This document shows, in pieces, positions 23,901 through 34,801 of a stretch of DNA of 64,000 nt. This DNA comes from Microplitis mediator (taxonomy: Eukaryota; Arthropoda; Insecta; Hymenoptera; Braconidae). Under the pieces are notes generated by a model. It did not search any database and was not told the DNA's origin. It saw only the letters and a list, made by a program, of their open reading frames with translations. Every line of letters begins with the position of its first letter. Position 1 is the first letter of the stretch. The DNA is taken from assembly GCF_029852145.1 (NCBI RefSeq), contig NC_079974.1, positions 4,052,001 through 4,116,000 on the forward strand. The letters are read 5' to 3'. The position numbers and the translations under genes were made by a program.

Positions 23901-26900
23901 CGAATACTTAAAATTTATTTAAAAAAAAAACAGACTTAATTTGGGAATTGTTTATTATTATTTCTAAAATAGTAAAATTTAAAATTCCCCAGTAGTTCTT
24001 AGGGAACTAAGAATTGATGCTGGCTCAAAATTAAAATTGAATACTTTAAATTAATTTTCAAAAACATCAGGGACTGAATTTAAAAGTTAGGTATTTCGAT
24101 TTTTATATTATTAAAATTAAAAATGTTCCAACAGTTCTTTGGGAAAGGAGAATACATGCTGGTATAAAATCAAAATTTAGTATTCGTAATAAAATTGAAA
24201 ATATATCAGACTGAACTTGGAAATTACTTATTTTTATTTTTAAAATATTAGAATTTAAAATTTCCTAGCAGTTCTTAGGAAACTAAGAATAGGTGCTAAT
24301 TTAAAATAAAAATTAAATACTTGGAATTAATTTTAAAAAAGTAAGACTTAATTTGAAAATATTATTTTTGATTTTTAGAATATGAAATTTCAAATTCCCC
24401 AACAGGTTTAAGGCAACTAAAAATAGATTCTGGCTCAGAATTAAAATTGAATACGGAATTAATTTAAAAAAATATCAGAGACTGAATTTGAATTGATTTA
24501 TTTACTTTCTTAAACATTAAATTTTAAAATACTCCAGCAGTTCTTACAAAATCAAGAATTGATGCTGGTTGAAAATTGGAATAAAATACTTGGAATTAAT
24601 TGCAAAAAAATATCAGATTGGTTTCGGTAATTATTTACATCTATGATTAAAAAATTAAAATTCAAATGTTTTCAAAATTAAAATGAATAATTTTCAGTCT
24701 GTCTGAAATTTTTAAAAATTTATTACAAGTAATTAATTTTGATTTTGTACCGGCATCTATTTTTAGTTTCCTAAAAACTGCTGGCAAACTATATATTTAA
24801 ATGTCAATAATTATAATGAATAATTTTCAATTTCAGTGACTCATGTATTCGAAAATTTATTATAGTATCTCATATTAATTCCGAGAGCGAATCTATATTA
24901 AGTTTCCTAAAAACTGCTGGGAAATTTTAAATTTAAATCATTTAAAAATAAAAATAAATAATTTTCAATTTTAGTCCGTGATGTTTTCGATAATTAATTC
25001 GAAGAGTTTAATTTTTATTTAATACCAGCACCAACTCTTAGATTCCAAAATAAAATTTAATACTTGAAATTCATTTTCAAAAACATGAGTGACTGAATTA
25101 GAAATCATTTATTTTTATTATTAGAATATTTAATTTAAAAATTTACCGGCAGTTCTTAGGGAACTAAGAATAGATGCTGGCTAATAATAAAAATTGAATA
25201 CTTGTACTGAATTTTTTAAAAAATCAGACTGAATTCTAAAGTTATATATTTATATTTTTTAAAAATTTGAATTTAAATAATTTGAAAATAAAGATGAATA
25301 ATTTCTGAATTCAGTCTCTGATGTTTTTGAAAATGAAATCCAAGTATTTAATTTTAATTTTAAACCAGCATCTATTCTTAGATTCCTAAGAACTGCTGGA
25401 AATTTTTCAAATGAAACATTTTAAAAATCAAAATAAATAGTTTCAAATTGATTCTCAGATATTTTTTAGAATTAATTTCGATTTGAACCATCATCTATTC
25501 TCGGTTTCCTTGAATCTGCTGGCACATTTTAAATTTAAATGTCAAAAATTAAAATGAATAATTTTCAATTTCAGTTTCACATGTCCCAGAAAATTAATTC
25601 AAAGCGTTTAATTTTTATTTTATACCATCGGCATTCCTTTTTAGATTTCTAATTAAAATTAAATACTTAAAATTTGTTTTCAGAAACATGAGAGAGTGAA
25701 TTAGAAATTATTCATTTGTATTATTAGAATACAAGATTAAAAAATTTTTCTGCAGTTTTTAGGAAATTGAGAGTAGATGATCGCTCGAAATTAAAATGAG
25801 ATACTCTAATAAATTTTTAAAACATGGGAGACTGAAATTGAAAATGACTTAATTTTACTATTGATAATTAAATTTTAAATTTGCCAGCAGATTTAAGGAA
25901 ACTGAAAATAGATGTTGGTTTAAAATCAGAACTAAATACTTGTAATTGATTTTAAAAAAGTATGACTTAATTTGAAATTATTTTTATTTTTAAAATCTTT
26001 AATTATAAAATTCTCCAGTAGTTCTTAGAGAACTAAGAATAAATGCTTGTTTTATAATTAGAATTAAATACTTGTAATTCATTTTTTTTACATCAGACGG
26101 AATTCGGAAATTATTGATTTATATTTTAAAAAAATTACAATTTTAATAGTTTCAAAATAAAAATAAATAGTTTCCAAACTCAGTCTCTGATGTTTTTAAA
26201 AATGGAATGCAAGTATTCAATGTATATTTTAAACCATCATCTATTCTTAGATTCCTAAGAACAGCTGGAAAATTTTTATTTTTAAGATTTTAAAAATAAA
26301 AATAAAAAATAATTTCCAAATTTAGTCTAATTTTTTCAAAAGTTTATCACAAGTTGTTAGTTTTTATTTTAAACCAACATCTATTCCTTGAATTTGCTGG
26401 CACATTTTAAATTAAAATATCAGAAATTAAAATAAATATTTTTCAATTTCAGTCTCTCATCTCTCTGAAAATTATTTGTAGTATCTCATTTTAATTTAGA
26501 GCAAGCATCTTTTCTTAGATTCCTAATTAAAATTCAATACTTGGAATTCATTTTCAAAAACATCAGAGGCTAAATTAGAAATTATATGTTTTTAGTTTTA
26601 GAATATTCAATTTAAAAATTTTCCAGCAATTGTCAGGAAACCAAAAATGGATGCTGGTTTAAAATTAATATTAAATACTTGGAATTAACTTTTAAAAACA
26701 TCAAGAATTGAATTTGAAATTATTTTTTTTTTTCTAAGTATCTAATTTTTGATATTTCCCAGCAGTTCTTAGAAATCTAAGATTGGATGCTCGCTCGAAA
26801 TTAAAATGAAAAAATCTAATCAATTTTCGAAGACAAGCGAGACAGAAATTGAAAATTATTTATTTTAATTTTAAAAACATTAAAATTTAAAATTTCCCAG

Positions 26901-28423
26901 CAATTCTTAGGTAACCAAAATTAATTGTGTCTCGGTTATGTAAAAACCTTTACGAAAATCAAACTTATCATTTCAAAACTCTATGAGAAGGGAGTGCGAT
27001 CTGGAATGATAGTAATATCCCGCTGAGAAAATTGACGATTTTAAAAAAATTCGGGAAGTTATTGGTTTCACCCCGATTTTCAAAAATCGAGAGTTAGAAT
27101 TATTTCAAATAATTTTAAATCATAGAAGGATATTTTGTTATTTTTTAATTCAATATGATTTCAAATGATTCGTTCCAAAATTTATCCTCGAAAGTAAAAT
27201 AATTGAGTCGATTTGAAATGATTTAAAATAATTAAGAGTTACGTAATCTCAAATCATTCCAAATTAGATTTCTTAATCAGGACAATAAATCGTACAAATA
27301 AATTCGAAATAGCATTTAGTTATTAAAGTTCACTTGAACAGAGTTATTTATGGTGAAACTTAAGATGTTATTTCAAGTAAATATGAATTTATAGTTTTAT
27401 TAATAATATTTCAGATCATAAACCTGCTTACATTACAGGCTTATAAAAAATAATTGTAGCATTAATAGTTCATAAATTCAATGAATTTATTTAATTGTCA
27501 ATTTTATTATTAAAAATACACAAAAGAAATTATTAATTCTTCTGTAAAATTTACATTAGTCAAAAAAAACAAAGACTTTAATTCCTTTCTTTTCAATTGT
27601 AATTTACTCTTCGAAACAAAAATAGAAAATTACACCTAGTTAAATAATATCACATTTTTACAGGTTCCGAACATTATATTATCAGATCAAGATCAAAATG
27701 GCAATCGACGAGCTCTAAAAAATATAACGGTAGGCTAAATGTTTTTAATTTTTACATTAAATTTTATTTAATTAAATTCACTCAATAGTATCGTTTAATA
27801 CATTTCGTTTTCAGAATTTTGAGCCTAAACAGTTGACAATGCGATTAATGCAAGACAGCCGTAAAAAAGATGATGAAATAAAGAATTTAAAACGCCAGAA
27901 TCAAGAATATCGAGTAAAAGTAGCTTCTTATCACCAAAACCTGCAGAGACTACAGCAGCAACAACAACAAGAACCACAACAAGAACTACAACAACAACCA
28001 CAACAACAACCACAACGACAACAACAGCAGCAACCACAACATCAGGATCGTTATAATCCTTACTACTATCTTGAACATGACGAATTTCATGTTGGAGACA
28101 ATATTTACATTCGCAGTACAGAATCCCGTAAGGCATTTGACGCAACAGATCCGCCCAAATTCATAAAAATAATGTCACACGCAATTTGGGGTGTAAATAA
28201 CATTTCAAAGCTCGTAGTTCGTAAACAAAAAAACACTCGAAACCGCGAAGAATTAGATGCTAGGAGATTAGAATTGCTATCTATACACTATCAACATTTT
28301 TTAAAACAGCGTAATTATTCTGAGGGAGTTTTTGTTTTGCAGTTACGAGCTATGAATAGATATTTAGACCGAGCAATTCAGAGTGCTAAAAAAACAGTTC
28401 GACGATCATTACCTGAAGCATAG
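20965..28423 (+). CDS. BEN-domain protein, six exons
   Basis: Exons 20965..21127, 21732..21871, 21954..22046, 22150..22458, 27664..27729 and 27815..28423 join by GT-AG introns with consistent phases (the first intron in phase 1, all others phase 0) into 459 aa. The N-terminal exon is Lys/Tyr/Cys-rich. Exons 2 and 4 are acidic and Ser-rich. The last exon has a charged heptad-like stretch, a Gln-rich tract (about residues 300-330), then a BEN-like helical domain (FIKIMSHAIWGV, KLVVRKQKN, ELDARRLELLSIHYQHFL, LDRAIQSAKK). BEN domains bind DNA or chromatin and usually act in repression, so a nuclear role is expected. Exon 4's acceptor (TTGAAG) lacks a good pyrimidine tract and is the weakest junction. 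Intron 4 holds a hairpin repeat array. BEN identity is by pattern. Confidence 0.7.
21128..21731 (+). other. Intron 1 of the BEN-domain gene
   Basis: AT-rich; donor GTAAGT, acceptor ATTTCAG. Nothing else is seen. Confidence 0.5.
22459..23280 (+). other. Start of intron 4, AT-rich with TTTCATAAAATT words
   Basis: Repeated variants of TTTCATAAAATTATAT without a fixed period. No gene is seen. Confidence 0.4.
23281..26935. repeat. ~137-bp tandem array with a conserved hairpin, in BEN intron 4
   Basis: Each unit carries CCAGCA-G-TTCTTAG-GAAA-CTAAGAA-TAGA-TGCTGG or a close variant. The hairpin has 6-bp and 7-bp stems and a GAAA (GNRA-type) loop. Starts at about 23442, 23577, 23717, 23851, 23989, 24128, 24267, 24398 and 24533 give a spacing of 131-140 bp. 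From about 24750 units occur in both orientations (inverted near 24750, 24888, 25022, 25364, 25490, 26235, 26372; direct near 25145, 25885, 26015, 26625, 26760, 26896). The rest of each unit shares AAATACTTGTAATTAATTTT and GACTGAATTTGAAATTATTT. About 25 units are recognisable. Confidence 0.85.
26936..27663 (+). other. End of intron 4
   Basis: Contains a fragment of the AACTTCCCG family (TTCGGGAAGTTATTGGTTTC near 27050) and ATTTCAAATGATT-type words. The acceptor TTTTTACAG is at 27663. Confidence 0.45.
27815..28423 (+). CDS. BEN-domain gene, terminal exon
   Basis: The acceptor CGTTTTCAG is followed by AATTTTGAGCC in phase 0; 202 codons and a TAG. It holds the Gln-rich tract (CAA/CAG, interrupted by Pro, Arg and Leu) and the BEN-like domain. 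A TTAA-flanked element begins 38 nt after the stop, so the 3' UTR and poly(A) site are either very short or element-derived. Confidence 0.75.
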   Translation, partial: NFEPKQLTMRLMQDSRKKDDEIKNLKRQNQEYRVKVASYHQNLQRLQQQQQQEPQQELQQQPQQQPQRQQQQQPQHQDRYNPYYYLEHDEFHVGDNIYIRSTESRKAFDATDPPKFIKIMSHAIWGVNNISKLVVRKQKNTRNREELDARRLELLSIHYQHFLKQRNYSEGVFVLQLRAMNRYLDRAIQSAKKTVRRSLPEA

Positions 28424-28460
28424 CTTACATATTCTGCATTTCACACCAAATCTATTGCTT

Positions 28461-29694
28461 TTAAGGGGTTATATCCACTTGCGAGGCAGAAAAAACGCGT
28501 TTTTTTGTGAATTTTTTTCCAAGAGGCATTTTATTTTATACATTAATGGAAAAAATGTACTTAAACAGAATTTAATGTACTTTAACAATCAGCGGTTTAT
28601 TTAAAAAAATATTGGATCCCCTAGCTCCTGTAGATGATCTGCGGAGAGACCTCCAAAAAAAGGTACTTGGCGGTGAGCAAGATATCTCTGGTCCAAATTA
28701 TCTGAAAACCAAAAACCAAAAATATTTAGTTTTGTAATAAATAAATACAGGTAATGATCGAAGGTCTAGTCAAAATTTTGATTTTTGACAAAATGGCGGC
28801 TGTTCAAAAAAAAAATTCAATTTTTCATGAAAATTTTTCACTTCGAAGTGGCTTAAAAAATCGAAATTATTGTCCAAAACCTTATTCCTTCGATCATTAC
28901 CTGAAAAATATATCTGAGTAAGTCGTGTAAAAATTTCAAACCGATCGGTTTAGCGGTTTCGGAGAAATTTTGCTCACCGACTCTGAAAACACGGTTTTGA
29001 GATAAACGCGTTTAAAGTTTCGGGAACGATTTACACTAAATTAAAATTTTTTTTTTTCAACTTACATCGTGTCATCTATTCCAGCATCATAAGAGGAACC
29101 CTCTGCTTTGTCGTTTGCCTCCAAAATGTTTAATTGTTGTTGTCTACGAGCCATTCTCCCCTCGCGCGTCGACCCTTGCGCTATTGCGTCCGAAATTGAG
29201 ATGCGCTCTGCGTCGTCTTTACTCGCGTAGGAATGAGCATTGGGTCCAAGTGATAATCCCATAGCACTCAAATAACATTTACTTGAATTAATTGAACTTT
29301 ACACACTGAGAAATACACAAACTGAGCACAAACACAACTTGTCTACGTGGAAATAACTTTTAACTGATGAATTCACATATTTTTAACTTAAAATTCCTCA
29401 ACATAGGTTTCAAGTATAAACTAGACCTTTTGTATTATTATTTTAGGGTCCCAAACACAATATAAGTCGAGAACAAAAGTATAGCGGCTACGAGAAATAG
29501 CTGCTACTCCGGCTCGCGCTCTGCCTACTTTCGAACGCTCGGAGACGTCCTTACTAATACGCTCATATCTCCGAAACTAATTGTCGGATCGATTTGAAAT
29601 TTTCAGAGAATATTCTTGAATATATGTACATTCAAAAAATGACAAAAAAAAAAATTCGATTTTTTGAAAATCACAAGTGGATATAACCCCTTAA
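28461..29694. mobile_element. TTAA-flanked TIR element
   Basis: TTAAGGGGTTATATCCACTT at the left and AAGTGGATATAACCCCTTAA at the right are perfect inverted ends. TTAA at both outer edges suggests a piggyBac-like target duplication. No transposase is seen; a 69-aa ORF lies inside on the minus strand. Confidence 0.75.
29062..29271 (-). CDS. Hypothetical 69-aa ORF inside the TTAA element
   Basis: Runs from ATG to TAA. The composition is protein-like and unlike the AT-rich surroundings (Ala, Arg, Ser, Asp; a RRQQQLNILEA helix), and local GC content is higher. No family is recognised. It might be a captured host fragment. A GTAAGT overlaps the stop, but the best downstream acceptor I tried gave an immediate stop, so splicing is not supported. 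Confidence 0.3.
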   Translation of the reverse strand: MSAMGLSLGPNAHSYASKDDAERISISDAIAQGSTREGRMARRQQQLNILEANDKAEGSSYDAGIDDTM

Positions 29695-30261
29695 ACTCAA
29701 CTCTATTCGATTTGGATTAAACTTGTTCATCCGTCTTGTACCCTATCAAAAGTATTATCTTAAATTTCCACTAATTTTTATGCACCACAAAAAAAATTTT
29801 TGATTTATAGAGATAAAATATTTTTTTTTCTAATAGCTATAAGTTTTTAAGATTTAACTTATTAGAATGGTTTTCTTTTTAAGTTTCTTATTTCAAAATA
29901 TAATTTTCAAATTAAAAAAAAAAAATTAAAACTAATTTTCATCGTTATTTTTAGATTATTGAAACAGGTTTAAAATTTCTTAATGATTACTATTTTCGAC
30001 TTATTTCTGTTTGTCACATCAAACTCTGACATTTTGAGCTAGTTTTCCATTTTTTTTTCGATTTTTCTTTCTATTTCTATTGTTTTTACTTATTTTCTCT
30101 ATCTTTCAAAGCAGCAAAGTTCACATAATAAATCTAAAGTTTATAGATATTAATAATAATATAAAAATATTGTAACTCGATGTCACTGAAAAAAAAATAT
30201 TTAAAAAATAATATTTTGGTGATTAATAAAAATATACTATATAAAAAATTTACCTTCTTTT
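29695..30261. other. AT-rich intergenic stretch
   Basis: No gene or structured repeat seen. Confidence 0.4.
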
Positions 30262-30620
30262 CAATTTACCACATTGTAGCGGTGTAATTTTTTACTTGAA
30301 TCTTTTTAATTAATTGAATAAATTTTACTTGAGAAGTCTTTTTATTTATAAAAAAACTCTGAAAAAGTCTTTCTGTAGAGCTGAAATTGAAGCATATAGT
30401 AAATCTGAATAAATCTTAGTAAGACTTCACAACTCTTCTGAAAATTCCGAAATTTCAGACAATATTTGACTTTTTCAGAGTTTCTCAGCATTTTTCAGAG
30501 TTATTCACTTGTGATAAGACTTTTTCTGTGTTTTTCAGAAAAAGTAAGGCTTTCAAAAAGTCTTATTAAGAGTTCTGAAGACTTTTTCAGAGATTTTTCA
30601 GAGAAATATTTCCACAAGGG
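30262..30620 (+). repeat. Dispersed repeat, copy B
   Basis: An inverted counterpart of 5171..5545, with the same CACATTGTAGCGGTGTAA end, CTGAAAAAGTCTT words and ATTTCCACAAGGG end. It passes directly into sequence of the AACTTCCCG family. Confidence 0.6.
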
Positions 30621-31079
30621 ATCGGCGTATTTTATTGTTCGAGAGCTGATAAGATTTTGCAATTGTTCAAGTACAGTTGTGTCGATGACATTCACAAAAA
30701 AACTGCTTTTTATCGTCTCTTTTTTCCGCAATATCCCTTAGGCAAATCATCCGATTTTAATGGTAGAGGTGGCAATCGACGCGTTTCAATAAATTCTGAA
30801 GATGAGATTTTCGAAATGTTTAGTTCAGTTGTTTCAAAGATATTTGCAAAAAACTGTTTTTTACCATTTCTTTCACTAAAGAATCACTAAAAAACTAAAA
30901 TAAAAAAATTTTTAACTTCCCGCTAAAAAAATTGTGAATTTTCTAATATTCGGGAAGTTATTGGTTTCGGTCCGATTTACGGAAATCGAATTTTCATCAG
31001 ATGTCGACGTTTTAAGGTCCGAGGAAGCTATTGTGACTATTTTCAGAATGATGTCCTAGTGTATTTATGTATGTACGTA

Positions 31080-31141
<62 letters not shown>

Positions 31142-32120
31142 CTCTTTGTAATTTTTTAACTGATAAATCGATTTGGATGGTTGAGGTGGCAATCGGAAGA
31201 GCTTGTTGGCCCTTAACTTTTCTAAATATTTCGGATTCTTTGATCAAGCAGACTTGAAAATATTAGCGAATTACGAAAAAAAAAATTTTTTTTGTTTAGT
31301 TTTTTAGTGATTTCTCACAAACGACTCGAACGATCGCCTTCAAAATCTATTCAGCTCTAGAAATTTATAAGCCGCGTTGAATGCCAGCTCAACCATTTCA
31401 ATCGGTTAATTTGTTCAAGAGATATCGTTGGCGAAAGAAATGATAAAAAACGATTTTTTTCGATTATCTTTGGAGTGACTCATCCGATCAATTTCGAAAT
31501 TTAATTCGCTCTAGAATTCAAGAAAACGCGCCGATTGCCACCTCAAACGTCAAAATCGGTTGATTAGTTCAAATGATATCGGCGCTGAAGAGTTAATAAA
31601 ATAACATTTTAGGTTATTTTTTCCAGACAAATCAAAATATAATGTGCTAAAATGTGTCTGAAAACATACCAACTCTTTCTCTGTATAGTCTCTTCCGATC
31701 ATCAGATAATGTCATAAATCTTGTTTCTTAGTTAGTCAGAAAAAAATTGAAAAACCCAGTCTTTAATGTTTTTATCGGATATTCCATATATTATTGCTCT
31801 GACCTAAGTCAAAACTCATTCAAATCTTGATTTCGATCAATGACATTGATTTCTGCCTCAACACATTCATTTCAGAGAACATAATCGATAATAAAAATTT
31901 AAAAGCCGCTTCTTCATTAATGATTTTCGATTCTTAACTTTTCAAACTCTAGCATAAAACGTAAATTGTTAGAGCTTGAAAAGTTCATAAAAAAATGATT
32001 CCATGTAATAGCATTTTCGAGCTCGAAATTATATTCACAGTGATGTTTTCAAGCTCCTTAAGCTCGAAAACAGCGGGAAGATTTGGGGCTGGCCCGCAGG
32101 GTCAACCGACGCCCAGATTT
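30621..32120. mobile_element. Composite of AACTTCCCG-family sequence with (TG)n
   Basis: Contains ACTTCCCGCTAAAAAAATTG near 30915, ATCAGATGTCGACGTTTTAAG near 30998, (TG)n at about 31085..31138, several AAATCGGTT-type words, and AAACAGCGGGAAG near 32070. 32010..32120 is an inverted copy of 10930..11060, including CTGGCCCGCAGGGTCAAC. Confidence 0.6.
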
Positions 32121-32595
32121 TTTTTATAATTTTTAGGTTTGAAAAAAAATTGGAAATTTTAAGACAGCTAAATCGAGTATCATAAATATATGTTGGAAAT
32201 TTTCAACTTTTTTTGACATTTGAGAAGTAGGCATTAATGTTGGAAAAATATTGGAGGGAAGATTTAGATTAATTACCATCATCCTGAAGTTAGCAGACAT
32301 TTAAAAATTTTGGAATTTTTGTTTTTCAACAAATAAATTGCAAAAGAATAGGATAAAAATATGCACATGTAGAAAATTAAAAAAACGACAGGTGCAATTT
32401 TTTCAAATATTTTTTTTATGGTTTATCGTCTTAAAAAAAAATCCAAAAATTATTAGACGTCTGCTAACTTCAGTATCATTAATTATCTTTAGTAGGCATT
32501 AAATAAATAATATTAATTTAAGAAGAGTTTAAGACAAAGGAAGAGATGGAGAATATATAAAACTTGAGTTAATTTTTACGTGTAAAAAATTTGGT
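32121..32595. other. Flank shared by both MATH-like genes
   Basis: GAAGTAGGCATTAATG, GGAAAAATATTGGAGGGAAG and the following sequence recur at 51070..51240, so the duplication covers the downstream flank as well as the gene. A third relic is near 34320. Confidence 0.5.
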
Positions 32596-32611
32596 GGCCC
32601 TGAAAAGGGCC
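32596..32611 (-). terminator. Histone-type 3' hairpin of MATH-like gene 1
   Basis: On the minus strand GGCCCTTTTCAGGGCC: a perfect 6-bp stem with a TTTC loop, preceded by AAAAC and followed by ACCA. This matches the SLBP-binding hairpin of replication-dependent histone mRNAs. It starts 35 nt after the stop codon. Confidence 0.85.
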
Positions 32612-32646
32612 GTTTTCAACTCAAAGTTCGAAATTTGAGTATCTAA

Positions 32647-33096
32647 TTATTTCAAATCATCGCCTATACGAATAGTCAGCTCTAACTGTAAAATTAGAGT
32701 TCCATCCGACAGTAGACGCAATAAGTCAGGCTCACTTCGTTTGAAGAAATCCCCGAGGTATATATAATTGTCGTAGTCTTTGAAAGGTTCAATTTCTGCA
32801 GGCAGTCGCAGTATGTTACCTTCCTCATCCACCACACAGCATTCGAGCTCGAAGCTGATTAAGGTATGCTCCGTTTTCAATGGAAGGATCCCCAAGGAGA
32901 TCCAGTGTTCATCTTCTTCGTCGTGGCTAACCTCCACTTTGAAGCCCCAAACGTCGTTAACACTGAGACCTGTAGAAAACTCCGTGTATAACGGAGTAAT
33001 TGTCCCAGTCTCGTTGGTGTACAGAAGTTCGTCGAAGTTCTCCAGCGCAATGGTACCTGCACTTGTGCACGTTAAACTTTGAAAATTACAGTCCAT
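32647..33096 (-). CDS. Single-domain MATH/TRAF-like protein 1
   Basis: 149 aa, single exon, ATG at 33096. Residues ~45-145 follow the MATH fold of SPOP/TDPOZ-type proteins: a VNDVWGFKVEV strand, HWISLGILPL, ISFELECCVV, GDFFKRS (cf. the FIRRDFL motif), then LLSDGTLILQLELTI (cf. DDTLTLFCEV). There is no BTB, BACK or RING domain, so it could bind MATH-type substrates without recruiting a ligase; that role is inference. The paralogue at 51293 has the same length. A histone-type hairpin follows the stop in place of an AATAAA. The upstream region has no clear TATA box. Confidence 0.75.
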   Translation of the reverse strand: MDCNFQSLTCTSAGTIALENFDELLYTNETGTITPLYTEFSTGLSVNDVWGFKVEVSHDEEDEHWISLGILPLKTEHTLISFELECCVVDEEGNILRLPAEIEPFKDYDNYIYLGDFFKRSEPDLLRLLSDGTLILQLELTIRIGDDLK

Positions 33097-33351
33097 GATG
33101 TTTCAGACAATCGATAGTAACTAAATGAAGAGTTTAAAGTGCGAGGCGTACAGCGCAAAGTCTCAAGCGTAATGAGTGCTACTGACCGTGTGACATGTGT
33201 GTATACTTTGACCATCCCCTCCACTAAATTTTGACGAATTATCGGAAAGGTAAATTTTACCCCCACTCCTTAAAAAGGACCAATAATGACAATATTGATT
33301 TTCTCTCTTCATTCCTAATTTTAACTGACTAAAATCGAGATATTGAATCAC
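33097..33351 (-). promoter_or_regulatory. 5' flank of MATH-like gene 1
   Basis: Similar to the 5' flank of MATH-like gene 2 (GCGAGGCGTACAGCGCAA, CCCTCCACTAAATTTT, CAATATTGATTTTC are shared in order), so the promoter was duplicated with the gene. Confidence 0.45.
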
Positions 33352-33890
33352 TACCCTGTAAAAAATCACCGGGGTAAGTCCAAGCGGTGTAGGTGTTAAA
33401 ATCGGCGGTGTTAAATTTCAACATCGAAAGCGGTGTGAGAATAACGCCGCCGCCGGTGTAAATATTCTGTACCGGTGTTAAAAAAAAATATCCAGTGTTA
33501 AAATAACGCCGCTGCCGGTGTAAATATTCTAGACCGGTGTTAAAATATTTACTTTGTAAATATTTTCACTTACTCGATCACTCTACTTGTTAATAAATGA
33601 TATTCTTTATTAATTTTCATAAAGAACTGCCATTTCTTGTGTTTTATAATGTTTAAAGTTAATACTCCAAGCGGACGCAATTTACCCCGCTTTAACACCG
33701 ATATTATTCCGTTTTTACCCCAGTTACCCCGCTCTTACACCAATTTTACTCCGCTTTTACACCGGTTATCCCGATTTAACACCGGTAATTTCAACACCGG
33801 TGAATTACTCCTCCTACACCGGTGTAATTTTATTTCAACACCGGATGGAGTTAAAAAAAGTCCATTTTTAACACCGCTTTTTTTACAGTA
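33352..33890. mobile_element. TIR element filled with ACCGGTGT repeats
   Basis: The ends CCTGTAAAAAA and TTTTTTTACAGTA are inverted. The inside is made of dozens of variants of CGGTGTTAAAAT and its complement (ACACCGG), giving unusual CpG-rich, palindromic content (CACCGGTG) in an AT-rich window. Confidence 0.65.
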
Positions 33891-34801
33891 TATGAAATAT
33901 GATCAATGTAGGTGAACTTTTTATAATAAATTGAATTTACACTGGCATATAAATCCAGCCAACAAGAAATTTAAATCCATATCCATATTTTTATTTTAAA
34001 TTGTACTCAAGTTGGGACGTTGATGAAAATAAAAAAATATGTACAAATTTTATATATTTTTAGACAAAATAAATCAGAAAATATGGTACTAGGGATTTTT
34101 AATTATAATATATTAATATTTCGGGAGATATCCTGGAAGTAACATTAAAAACAAATTTTAAATTTGTAATGATAAACATTTTTTCGTAACCCAGGCTATT
34201 TTTCCCGCCACTCAACTATTCCCTCATTGGCTCGCTGATACCGACGTTATTACTACTGTTGTTATTTTACGTTAAAAATAATTAATTGAAAAATGTTAGA
34301 TATTTTTAATTTTTTTAGACATTTAAAAGTGGACATCAATATTGAAAAAATATTGGAGCAAGGATTTAAGTTAAGGGAGACTAAGCTTTAATCGGTTTTT
34401 TTCTAAATTCTACTGATAATAAGTAGTAGAAAATAAAATTGTCAACAAAAAAAACCTATAAAAATTTATGATAAATCTTACAGTTTCGCCGGAAAATTGG
34501 AAAGATCTCGAACTTTACTTCGAGCTTCAATAACTTTTGAACAAGTAGATTTATCAAAAACGATTAGAGACCTTTTTCGTAGAGCGTTCAATTTCCTATG
34601 AATAATGTCTTAATCTATTCGATCTATTGATTTCTTTACGAGTTAAAAATACTCAAAGCGAAAAAAAATTTCCCCGTGTTATTTAAATGGGAAATCAAAT
34701 TTTTTAATAAGCTAGGTCTGTAATCGACGTAGAATTATTTTTCTTGCGCGAAAATTTTTTTTTGTTTGTGTTGAACTATTATTTTTTTCCACATGCACTT
34801 A
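33891..34801. other. Noncoding stretch with cluster relics
   Basis: CTCATTGGCTCGCTGATACC near 34222 resembles GTGATTGGCTCGCTGGTACC in the bromodomain gene's 5' flank. GACATTTAAAAGTGGACATC and AAAAATATTGGAGCAAGG near 34320 resemble the MATH-gene 3' flanks. 34420..34790 matches arm sequence of foldback F1. Confidence 0.4.

Noticed and set aside
23281..26935. Possible CRISPR-like array
   Set aside because: The repeats are long and diverged, of mixed orientation, and lie in a eukaryotic intron; the spacers are themselves repeated.
27825..28145. Minus-strand ORF rich in Val over the BEN terminal exon
   Set aside because: It is the complement of the CAA/CAG tract in the BEN coding exon, whose frame is supported by splice phases.
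30466..30741. 91-aa ORF also found at 5089..5325
   Set aside because: Both are readings of one dispersed noncoding repeat with CTGAAAAAGTCTT words; the shared protein sequence reflects the repeat.
33637..33915. 92-aa ORF with Thr/Phe/Pro repeats
   Set aside because: A translation of the ACCGGTGT-type repeats in a short mobile element.
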